DNA of 64,000 nucleotides from Luzula sylvatica. Its lineage: Eukaryota; Streptophyta; Magnoliopsida; Poales; Juncaceae. This document shows positions 12,701 through 23,900 of the stretch, piece by piece (positions within the stretch are counted from its first letter, which is position 1; the number at the start of each line of letters is the position of its first letter). The DNA is taken from contig OX326959.1 in NCBI GenBank assembly GCA_946800325.1, positions 30,914,527 through 30,978,526 of the forward strand, read 5' to 3'. The notes below the pieces were generated by a model that was not told the origin of the DNA, made no database searches, and saw only the letters and a list, made by a program, of their open reading frames with translations. The translations under genes were made by a program, and so were the position numbers.

Positions 12701-15700
12701 TAAGTTTGTGGTTTTCTTCAAAAAAAGAAAATTAGTTCGTGGTTTTCTCCGTAAAAAGAAAAATTAGTTTGTGATTTTCTTCAAAAAAAGAAAATTAGTT
12801 TGTGGTTTTCTTCAAAAAAAGAAAACTAATTTGTGGTATTTTTCAAAAAAAAAAAAATTAGTTTGTGGTTTTCTAAAAAAAAAAATTAGTTCGTGGTTTT
12901 CTACAAAAAAAGAAAAAATTAGTTTGTGGTTTTCTTCAAAAATAGAAAATTAGTGTGTGGTTTTCTTCAAAAAAAGAAAATTAGTTTGTGGTTTTCTTCA
13001 AAAAAAGAAAATTAGATTGTGGTTTTCTTCAAAAAAAAAAAATTAGTTTTTGGTTTTCTTCAAAAAAAGAAAATTAGTTTGTGGTTTTCTTCAAAAAAAG
13101 AAAATTAGTTTGTGGTTTTCTTCAAAAATAGAAAATTAGTTTGTGGTTTTCTTCAAAAAAAGAAAATTAGTTTGTTGTTTTCTTCAAAAAAAGAAAATTA
13201 GTTTGTGGTTTTCTTCAAAAAAAGAAAATTAGTTTCTGGTTTTCTTCAAAAAAAGAAAAATTAGTTTGTGGTTTTCTCCGTAAAAATAAAAATTAGTTTG
13301 TGATTTTCTCCAAAAAAAGAAAATTATTTTGTGGTTTTCTTCAAAAAAACAAAATTAATTTCTAGGTTGCTTCAAAAAAAGAAAATTAGTTTGTGGTTTT
13401 TCTTCAAAAAAATAAAATAAGTTTGTGGTTTTCTTCAAAAAAAGAAAATTAGTTTGTGGTTTTCTTCGTAAAAAGAAAAATTAGTTTGTGATTTTCTTCA
13501 AAAAAAAAAAAATTAGTTTGTGGTTTTCTTCAAAAAAAAAAATTAGTTTGTGGTTTTCTTCAAAAAAACAAAATTAATTTCTGGTTTGCTTCAAAAAAAG
13601 AACATTAGTTTGTGGTTTTTCTTCAAAAAAATAAAATAAGTTTGTGGTTTTCTTCAAAAAAAGAAAATTAGTTTTTAGTTTTCTTCGTAAAAAGAAAAAT
13701 TAGTTTGTGATTTTCTTCAAAAAAAAAAAATTAGTTTGTGGTTTTCTTCAAAAAAACAAAATTAATTTCTGGTTTGCTTCAAAAAAAGAACATTAGTTTG
13801 TGGTTTTTCTTCAAAAAAATAAAATAAGTTTGTGGTTTTCTTCAAAAAAAGAAAATTAGTTTGTGGTTTTCTTCGTAAAAAGAAAAATTAGTTTGTGATT
13901 TTCTTCAAAAAAAAAAAATTAGTTTGTGGTTTTCTTCAAAAAAATAAAACTAGTGTGTGGTTTTCTTCAAAAAAAAAAATTGGTTTGTGGTTTTCTAAAA
14001 AAAAAAAATTAGTTTGTGGTTTTCTTCAAAAAAAGAAAATTAGTTTTTGGTTTTGTTCAAAAAAATAAAATTAGTTTGTGGTTTTCTTCAAAAAAAGAAA
14101 ATTAGTTTGTGGTTTTCTTCAAAAAAAGAAAATTAGTTTGTGGTTTTCTTCAAAAATAGAAAATTAGTTTGTGGTTTTCTTCAAAAAATGAAAATTAGTT
14201 TGTGGTTTTCTTCAAAAAAAGAAAATTAGTTTGTGGTTTTCTTCAAAAAAAGAAAATTAGTTTGTGGTTTTCTTGAAAAATAGAAAATTAGTTTGTGGTT
14301 TTCTTCAAAAAAAGAAAATTATTTTGTGGTTTTCTTCAAAAAAAGAAAATTAGTTTGTGGTTTTCTTCAAAAAAAGAAAAATTAGTTTGTGATTTTCTTC
14401 AAAAAAAGAAAATTAGTTTGTGGTTTTCTTCGTAAAAAGAAAAATTAGTTTGTGGTTTTCTTTGAAAATTAGTTTGTGGTTTTCTTCAAAAAAAGAAAAT
14501 TAGTTTGTGGTTTTCTTCAAAAAAATAAAATAAGTTTGTGGTTTTCTTCAAAAAAAGAAAATTAGTTTGTCGTTTTCTTCGTAAAAAGAAAAATAAGTTT
14601 GTGATTTCCTTCAAAAAAAAAAATTAGTTTGTGGTTTTCTTCAAAAAAAGAAAACTAGTTTGTGGTTTTCTTCAAAAAAAAAAAATTAGTTTCTGGTTTT
14701 CTAAAAAAAAAAAATTAGTTTGTGGTTTTCTTCAAAAAAAGAAAATTAGTTTTTGGTTTTCTTCAAAAAAAGAAAATTAGTTTGTGGTTTTCGTCAAAAA
14801 AAGAAAATTAGTTCGTGGTTTTCTTCAAAAATAGAAAATTAGTTTGTGGTTTTCTTCAAAAAAAGAAAATTAGTTTGTGGTTTTCTTCAAAAAAAGAATA
14901 TTAGTTTGTGTTCTTCTTCAAAAAAAAGAAAATTAGTTTGTGGTTTTCTTCAAAACAAGATAAATTAGTTTGTGGTTTTCTTCAAAAAAAGAAAATGAGT
15001 TTGTGGTTTTCTTCAAAAAAAGATAAATTAGTTTGTGGTTTTCTTCAAAAAAAGAAAATTAGTTTGTGGTTTTCTTCAAAAAAAGAAAATTAGCTTGTGG
15101 TTTTCTTCAAAAAAAGAAAATTAGTTTGTGGTTTTCTTCAAAAAAAGAAAATTAGCTTGTGGTTTTCTTCAAAAAAAGAAAATTAGTTTGTGGTTTTCTT
15201 CAAAAAAAGAAAATTAGTTTGTGGTTTTCTTCAAAAATAGAAAATTAGTTTGTGGTTTTCTTCAAAAAAAGAAAATTAGTTTGTGGTTTTCTTCAAAAAA
15301 AGAAAATTAGTTTGTGGTTTTCTTCAAAAAAAAGAAAAATTAGTTTGTGGTTTTCTCCGTAAAAAGAAAAATTAGTTTGTGATTTTCTTCAAAAAAAGAA
15401 AATTAGTTTGTGGTTTTCTTCAAAAAAACAAAATTAATTTCTGGGTTGCTTCAAAAAAAGAAAATTAGTTTGTGGTTTTTCTTCAAAAAAATAAAGTAAG
15501 TTCGTGGTTTTCTTCAAAAAAAGAAAATTAGTTTGTGGTTTTCTCCGTAAAAAGAAAAATTACTTTGTGATTTTCTTCAAAAAAAGAAAAAATTAGTTCG
15601 TGGTTTTCTTCAAAAATAGAAAATTAGTTTGTGGTTTTCTTCAAAAAAAGAAAATTAGTTTGTGGTTTTCTTCAAAAAAAGAATATTAGTTTGTGTTCTT

Positions 15701-18700
15701 CTTCAAAAAAAAGAAAATTAGTTTGTGGTTTTCTTCAAAACAAGATAAATTAGTTTGTGGTTTTCTTCAAAAAAAGAAAATGAGTTTGTGGTTTTCTTCA
15801 AAAAAAGATAAATTAGTTTGTGGTTTTCTTCAAAAAAAGAAAATTAGTTTGTGGTTTTCATCAAAAAAAGAAAATTAGCTTGTGGTTTTCTTCAAAAAAA
15901 GAAAATTAGTTTGTGGTTTTCTTCAAAAAAAGAAAATTAGCTTGTGGTTTTCTTCAAAAAAAGAAAATTAGTTTGTGGTTTTCTTCAAAAAAAGAAAATT
16001 AGTTTGTGGTTTTCTTCAAAAATAGAAAATTAGTTTGTGGTTTTCTTCAAAAAAAGAAAATTAGTTTGTTGTTTTCTTCAAAAAAAGAAAATTAGTTTGT
16101 GGTTTTCTTCAAAAAAAGAAAATTAGTTTCTGGTTTTCTTCAAAAAAAGAAAAATTAGTTTGTGGTTTTCTCCGTAAAAATAAAAATTAGTTTGTGATTT
16201 TCTCCAAAAAAAGAAAATTATTTTGTGGTTTTCTTCAAAAAAACAAAATTAATTTCTAGGTTGCTTCAAAAAAAGAAAATTAGTTTGTGGTTTTTCTTCA
16301 AAAAAATAAAATAAGTTTGTGGTTTTCTTCAAAAAAAGAAAATTAGTTTGTGGTTTTCTTCGTAAAAAGAAAAATTAGTTTGTGATTTTCTTCAAAAAAA
16401 AAAAAATTAGTTTGTGGTTTTCTTCAAAAAAAGAAAATTAGTTTGTGGTTTTCTTCAAAAATAGAAAATTAGTTTGTGGTTTTCTTCAAAAAAAGAAAAT
16501 TAGTTTGTGGTTTTCTTCAAAAAAAGAAAATTAGTTTGTGGTTTTCTTCAAAAAAAGAAAAATTAGTTTGTGGTTTTCTCCGTAAAAAGAAAAATTAGTT
16601 TGTGATTTTCTTCAAAAAAAGAAAATTAGTTTGTGGTTTTCTTCAAAAAAACAAAATTAATTTCTGGGTTGCTTCAAAAAAAGAAAATTAGTTTGTGGTT
16701 TTTCTTCAAAAAAATAAAGTAAGTTCGTGGTTTTCTTCAAAAAAAGAAAATTAGTTTGTGGTTTTCTCCGTAAAAAGAAAAATTACTTTGTGATTTTCTT
16801 CAAAAAAAGAAAAAATTAGTTCGTGGTTTTCTTCAAAAATAGAAAATTAGTTTGTGGTTTTCTTCAAAAAAAGAAAATTAGTTTGTGGTTTTCTTCAAAA
16901 AAAGAATATTAGTTTGTGTTCTTCTTCAAAAAAAAGAAAATTAGTTTGTGGTTTTCTTCAAAACAAGATAAATTAGTTTGTGGTTTTCTTCAAAAAAAGA
17001 AAATGAGTTTGTGGTTTTCTTCAAAAAAAGATAAATTAGTTTGTGGTTTTCTTCAAAAAAAGAAAATTAGTTTGTGGTTTTCATCAAAAAAAGAAAATTA
17101 GCTTGTGGTTTTCTTCAAAAAAAGAAAATTAGTTTGTGGTTTTCTTCAAAAAAAGAAAATTAGCTTGTGGTTTTCTTCAAAAAAAGAAAATTAGTTTGTG
17201 GTTTTCTTCAAAAAAAGAAAATTAGTTTGTGGTTTTCTTCAAAAATAGAAAATTAGTTTGTGGTTTTCTTCAAAAAAAGAAAATTAGTTTGTGGTTTTCT
17301 TCAAAAAAAGAAAATTAGTTTGTGGTTTTCTTCAAAAAAAGAAAAATTAGTTTGTGGTTTTCTCCGTAAAAAGAAAAATTAGTTTGTGATTTTCTTCAAA
17401 AAAAGAAAATTAGTTTGTGGTTTTCCTCAAAAAAACAAAATTAATTTCTGGGTTGCTTCAAAAAAAGAAAATTAGTTTGTGGTTTTTCTTCAAAAAAATA
17501 AAGTAAGTTCGTGGTTTTCTTCAAAAAAAGAAAATTAGTTTGTGGTTTTCTCCGTAAAAAGAAAAATTACTTTGTGATTTTCTTCAAAAAAAGGAAAAAT
17601 TAGTTCGTGGTTTTCTTCAAAAATAGAAAATTAGTTTGTGGTTTTCTTCAAAAAAAGAAAATTAGTTTGTGGTTTTCTTCAAAAAAAGAATATTAGTTTG
17701 TGTTCTTCTTCAAAAAAAGAAAATTAGTTTGTGGTTTTCTTCAAAAAAAGAATATTAGTTTGTGTTCTTCTTCAAAAAAAGAAAATTAGTTTGTGGTTTT
17801 CTTCAAAAAAAGAAAATTAGTTTGTGGTTTTCTTCAAAAAAAGAAAATTAGTTTGTGGTTTTCTTCAAAAATAGAAAATTAGTTTGTGGTTTTCTTCAAA
17901 AAAAGAAAATTAGTTTGTGGTTTTCATCAAAAAAAGAAAATTAGTTTGTGGTTTTCTTCAAAAAAAGAATATTAGTTTGTGTTCTTCTTCAAAAAAAGAA
18001 AATTAGTTTGTGGTTTTCTTCAAAAAAAGAAAATTAGTTTGTGGTTTTCTTCAAAAAAAGAAAATTAGTTTGTGGTTTTCTTCAAAAATAGAAAATTAGT
18101 TTGTGGTTTTCTTCAAAAAAAGAAAATTAGTTTGTGGTTTTCATCAAAAAAAGAAAATTAGTTTGTGGTTTTCTTCAAAAAAAGAAAAATTAGTTTGTGG
18201 TTTTCTCCGTAAAAAGAAAAATTAGTTTGTGATTTTCTTCAAAAAAAGATAATTAGTTTGTGGTTTTCTTCAAAAAAACAAAATTAATTTCTGGGTTGCT
18301 TCAAAAAAAGAAAATTAGTTTGTGGTTTTTCTTCAAAAAAATAAAATAAGTTTGTGGTTTTCTTCAAAAAAAGAAAATTAGTTTGTGGTTTTCTCCGTAA
18401 AAAGAAAAATTAGTTTGTGATTTTCTTCAAAAAAAGAAAATTAGTTTGTGGTTTTCTTCAAAAAAACAAAATTAATTTCTGTGTTGCTTCAAAAAAAGAA
18501 AATTAGTTTGTTGTTTTTCTTCAAAAAAATAAAATAAGTTTGTGGTTTTCTTCAAAAAAAGAAAATTAGTTTGTGGTTTTCTCCGTAAAAAGAAAAATTA
18601 GTTTGTGATTTTCTTCAAAAAAAGAAAAAATTAGTTCGTGGTTTTCTTCAAAAATAGAAAATTAGTTTGTGGTTTTCTTCAAAAAAAGAAAATTAGTTTG

Positions 18701-20937
18701 TGGTTTTCTTCAAAAATAGAAAATAGTTTGTGGTTTTCTTCAAAAAAAGAAAATTAGTTTGTGGTTTTCTTCAAAAAAAGAAAATTAGTTTGTGGTTTTC
18801 TTCAAAAATAGAGAATTAGTTTGTGGTTTTCTTCAAAAAAAGAAAATTAGTTTGTGGTTTTCTTCAAAAAAATAAAATTAGTTTGTGGTTTTCTTCAAAA
18901 AAAGAAAAATTAGTTTGTGATTTTCTTCAAAAAAAGAAAATTAGTTTGTGGTTTTCTTCAAAAAAACAAAATTAATTTCTGGTTTGCTTCAAAAAAAGAA
19001 CATTAGTTTGTGGTTTTTCTTCAAAAAAATAAAATAAGTTTGTGGTTTTCTTCAAAAAAAGAAAATTAGTTTGTGGTTTTCTTCGTAAAAAGAAAAATTA
19101 GTTTGTGATTTTCTTCAAAAAAAAAATTAGTTTGTGGTTTTTCTTCAAAAAAAGAAAACTCGTTTGTGGTTTTCTTCAAAAAAAAAAAAATTAGTTTGTG
19201 GTTTTCTAAAAAAAAAGAAAATTAGTTTTTGGTTTTCTTCAAAAAAAGAAAATTAGTTTGTGGTTTTCTTTGAAAATTAGTTTGTGGTTTTCTTCAAAAA
19301 AAGAAAATTAGTTTTTGGTTTTCTTCAAAAAAAGAAAATTAGTTTGTGGTTTTCTTTGAAAATTAGTTTGTGGTTTTCTTCAAAAAAAGAAAATTAGTTT
19401 GTGGTTTTCTTCAAAAATAGAAAATTAGTTTGTGGTTTTCTTCAAAAAAAGAAAATTAGTTTGTGGTTTTCTTCAAAAAAAGAAAATTAGTTTGTGGTTT
19501 TCTTCAAAAAAAGAAAATTAGTTTGTGGTTTTCTTCAAAAAAAGAAAATTAGTTTGTGGTTTTCTTCAAAAATAGAAAAGTAGTTTGTGGTTTTCTTCAA
19601 AAAAAGGAAATTAGTTTTTGGTTTTCTTCAAAAAAAGAAAATTAGTTTGTGGTTTTCTTCAAAAAAAGAAAAATTAGTTTTTGGTTTTCTCAGTAAAAAG
19701 AAAAATTAGTTTGTGATTTTCTTCAAAAAAAGAAAATTAGTTTGTGGTTTTCTTCAAAAAAACAAAATTAATTTCTGGGTTGCTTCAAAAAAAGAAAATT
19801 AGTTTGTGGTTTTTCTTCAAAAAAATAAAATAAGTTTGTGGTTTTCTTCAAAAAAAGAAAATTAGTTTGTGGTTTTCTCCGTAAAAAGAAAAATTAGTTT
19901 GTGATTTTCTTCAAAAAAAGAAAAATTAGTTTGTGGTTTTCTTCAAAAAAAGAAAATTAGTTTGTGGTTTTCTTCAAAAAAAGAAAATTAGTTTGTGGTT
20001 TTCTTCAAAAAAAGAAAAATTAGTTTGTGGTTTTCTCCGTAAAAAGAAAAATTAGTTTGTGATTTTCTTCAAAAAAAGAAAATTAGTTTGTGGTTTTCTT
20101 CAAAAAAACAAAATTAATTTCTGGGTTGCTTCAAAAAAAGAAAATTAGTTTGTGGTTTTTCTTCAAAAAAATAAAATAAGTTTGTGGTTTTCTTCAAAAA
20201 AAGAAAAATTTGTTTGTGGTTTTCTCCGTAAAAAGAAAAATTAGTTTTTTATTTTCTTCAAAAAAAGAAAATTAGTTTGTGGTTTTCTGCAAAAAAACAA
20301 AATTAATTTCTGGGTTGCTTCAAAAAAAGAAAATTAGTTTGTGTTTTTTCTTCAAAAAAATAAAATAAAATTGTGGTTTTCTTCAAAAAGAGAAAATTAG
20401 TTTGTGGTTTTCTCCGTAAAAAGAAAAATTAGTTTGTGATTTTCTTCACAAAAAGAAAAAATTAGTTCTTGGTTTTCTTCAAAAATAGAAAATTAGTTTG
20501 TGGTTTTCTTCAAAAAAAGAAAATTAGTTTGTGGTTTTCTTCAAAAAAAGAATATTTGTTTGTGTTCTTCTTCAAAAAAAAGAAAATTAGTTTGTGGTTT
20601 TCTTCAAAAAAAGATAAATTAGTTTGTGGTTTTCTTCAAAAAAAGAAAATGAGCTTGTGGTTTTCTTCAAAAAAAGAAAATTAGTTTTTGGTTTTTGGTT
20701 TTCTTCAATAAATGAAAATTAGCTTGTGGTTTTCTTCAAAAAAAGAAAATTAGCTTTTGGTTTTCTTCAAAAAAAGAAAATTAGTTTGTGGTTTTCTTCA
20801 AAAACAGAAAATTAGTTTGTGGTTTTCTTCAAAAAAAGAAAATTAGATTGTGGTTTTCTTCAAAAAAAAAAAATTAGTTTTTGGTTTTCTTCAAAAAAAG
20901 AAAATTAGTTTGTGGTTTTCTTCAAAAAAACAAAATT
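9521..20937 (+). repeat. Large higher-order unit S, copy 1 (11.4 kb)
   Basis: S copies are delimited here by the landmark AATTTCTGGGTTGC at 9521, 20938, 30287 and 43889. S1 lines up with S2 at an offset of 11,415-11,417 from 9521 to about 15 kb, then at 9,406 from about 16.9 kb and at 9,349 after about 19.35 kb. The lost offset is accounted for by extra segments present only in S1: local copies at 15693 and 16916 of the 14908 landmark, and a 57-bp duplication around the short TTTCTTTGAAAA unit at about 19210-19375. S1 is therefore S2 plus about 2.07 kb of private expansion. The 5.9 kb duplication overlaps its first half. Confidence 0.8.
14880..17700 (+). repeat. Private local expansion inside S1 (785 bp and 1,223 bp steps)
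   Basis: The segment with GTGTTCTTCTTC, then AAAACAAGATAAATTAG, GAAAATGAGTTTGTGG and GATAAATTAG occurs at 14908, 15693 and 16916, but only once in S2 (26322) and once in S3 (39924). The first step, 785 bp, looks like a simple tandem duplication. The second is 1,223 bp because about 0.4 kb of other S sequence (about 16030-16410) sits inside it. A variant GTGGTTTTCATC at 15856 and 17079 is shared by the second and third copies but not the first, so the third was probably copied from the second. Confidence 0.8.
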
Positions 20938-23900
20938 AATTTCTGGGTTGCTTCAAAAAAAGAAAATTAGTTTGTGGTTTTTCTTCAAAAAAATAAAATA
21001 AGTTCGTGGTTTTCTTCAAAAAAAGAAAATTAGTTTGTGGTTTTCTCCGTAAAAAGAAAAATTACTTTGTGATTTTCTTCAAAAAAAGAAAAAATTAGTT
21101 CGTGGTTTTCTTCAAAAATAGAAAATTAGTTTGTGGTTTTCTTCAAAAAAAGAAAATTAGTTTGTGGTTTTCTTCAAAAAAAGAATATTAGTTTGTGTTC
21201 TTCTTCAAAAAAAGAAAATTAGTTTGTGGTTTTCTTCAAAAAAAGAAAATTAGTTTGTGGTTTTCTTCAAAAAAAGAAAATTAGTTTGTGGTTTTCTTCA
21301 AAAAAAGAAAAATTAGTTTGTGGTTTTCTCCGTAAAAAGAAAAATTAGTTTGTGATTTTCTTCAAAAAAAGAAAATTAGTTTGTGGTTTTCTTCAAAAAA
21401 ACAAAATTAATTTCTGGGTTGCTTCAAAAAAAGAAAATTAGTTTGTGATTTTCTTCAAAAAAAGAAAATTAGTTTGTGGTTTTCTTCAAAAAAAGAAATA
21501 TTAGTTTGTGTTCTTCTTCAAAAAAAGAAAATTAGTTTGTGGTTTTCTTCAAAAAAAGAAAATTAGTTTGTGGTTTTCTTCAAAAAAAGAAAATTAGTTT
21601 GTGGTTTTCTTCAAAAAAAGAAAAATTAGTTTGTGGTTTTCTCCGTAAAAAGAAAAATTAGTTTGTGATTTTCTTCAAAAAAAGAAAATTAGTTTGTGGT
21701 TTTCTTCAAAAAAAGAAAATTAGTTTGTGTTTTTATTCACAAAAAGAAAATTAGTTTGTGGTTTTCTTCAAAAAAAGAAAATTAGTTTGTGGTTTTCTTC
21801 GTAAAAAGAAAAATTAGTTTGTGATTTTCCTCAAAAAAAGAAAATTAGTTTCTGGTTTTCTTCAAAAAAAGAAAATTAGTATGTGGTTTTCTTCAAAAAA
21901 AGAAAATTAGTTTGTGGTTTTTCTTCAAAAAAAATAAAATAAGTTTGTGGTTTTCTTCAAAAAAAGAAAATTAGTTCGTGGTTTTCTCCGTAAAAAGAAA
22001 AATTAGTTTGTGATTTTCTTCAAAAAAAGAAAATTAGTTTGTGGTTTTCTTCAAAAAAAGAAAACTAATTTGTGGTATTTTTCAAAAAAAAAAAATTAGT
22101 TTGTGGTTTTCTAAAAAAAAAAATTAGTTCGTGGTTTTCTTCAAAAAAAGAAAAAATTAGTTTGTGGTTTTCTTCAAAAATAGAAAATTAGTGTGTGGTT
22201 TTCTTCAAAAAAAGAAAAGTAGTTTGTGGTTTTCTTCAAAAAAAGAAAATTAGATTGTGGTTTTCTTCAAAAAAAAAAAATTAGTTTTTGGTTTTCTTCA
22301 AAAAAAGAAAATTAGTTTGTGGTTTTCTTCAAAAAAAGAAAATTAGTTTGTGGTTTTCTTCAAAAATAGAAAATTAGTTTGTGGTTTTCTTCAAAAAAAG
22401 AAAATTAGTTTGTGGTTTTCTTCAAAAAAACAAAATTAATTTGTGGTTTTCTTCGTAAAAAGAAAAATTAGTTTGTGGTTTTCTTCAAAAAAATAAAATT
22501 AGTTTGTGGTTTTCTTCAAAAAAACAAAATTAATTTCTGGTTTGCTTCAAAAAAAGAACATTAGTTTGTGGTTTTTCTTCAAAAAAATAAAATAAGTTTG
22601 TGGTTTTCTTCAAAAAAAGAAAATTAGTTTGTGGTTTTCTTCGTAAAAAGAAAAATTAGTTTGTGATTTTCTTCAAAAAAAAAAAATTAGTTTGTGGTTT
22701 TCTTCAAAAAAAGAAAATTAGTTTGTGGTTTTCTTCAAAAAAACAAAATTAATTTCTGGTTTAATTCAAAAAAAGAACATTAGTTTGTGGTTTTTCTTCA
22801 AAAAAATAAAATAAGTTTGTGGTTTTCTTCAAAAAAAGAAAATTAGTTTGTGGTTTTCTTCGTAAAAAGAAAAATTAGTTTGTGATTTTCTTCAAAAAAA
22901 AAAAATTAGTTTGTGGTTTTCTTCAAAAAAACAAAATTAATTTATGGTTTGCTTCAAAAAAAGAACATTAGTTTGTGGTTTTTCTTCAAAAAAATAAAAT
23001 AAGTTTGTGGTTTTCTTCAAAAAAAGAAATTTAGTTTGTGGTTTTCTTCGTAAAAAGAAAAATTAGTTTGTGATTTTCTTCAAAAAAAAAAATTAGTTTG
23101 TGGTTTTCTTCAAAAAAAGAAAACTAGTTTGTGGTTTTCTTCAAAAAAAAAAAAATAGTTTGTAGTTTTCTAAAAAAAAAAAATTAGTTTGTGGTTTTCT
23201 TAAAAAAAAGAAAATTAGATTTTGGTTTTCTTCAAAAAAAGAAAATTAGTTTGTGGTTTTCTTTGAAAATTAGTTTGTGGTTTTCTTCAAAAAAAGAAAA
23301 TTAGTTTGTGGTTTTCTTCAAAAAAAGAAAATTAGTTTGTGGTTTTCTTCAAAAATAGAAAATTAGTTTGTGGTTTTCTTCAAAAAAAGAAAATTAGTTT
23401 GTGGTTTTCTTCAAAAAATCAAAATTAGTTTTTGGTTTTCTTCAAAAAAAGAAAATTAGTTTGTGGTTTTCTTCAAAAATAGAAAATAAGTTTGTGGTTT
23501 TCTTCAAAAAAAGAAAATTAGTTTGTGGTTTTCTTCAAAAAAAGAAAATTAGTTTGTGGTTTTCTTCAAAAAAAGAAAAATTAGTTTGTGATTTTCTTCA
23601 AAAAAAGAAAATTAGTTTGTGGTTTTCTTCAAAAAAACAAAATTAATTTCTGGTTTGCTTCAAAAAAAGAACATTAGTTTGTGGTTTTTCTTCAAAAAAA
23701 TAAAATAAGTTTGTGGTTTTCTTCAAAAAAAGAAAATTAGTATGTGGTTTTCTTCGTAAAAAGAAAAATTAGTTTGTGATTTTCTTCAAAAAAAAAAAAT
23801 TAGTTTGTGGTTTTCTTCAAAAAAAAGAAAATTAGTTTGTGGTTTTCTTCAAAAAAAGAAAACTTAGTTCGTGTTTTTATTCACAAAAAGAAAATTAGTT

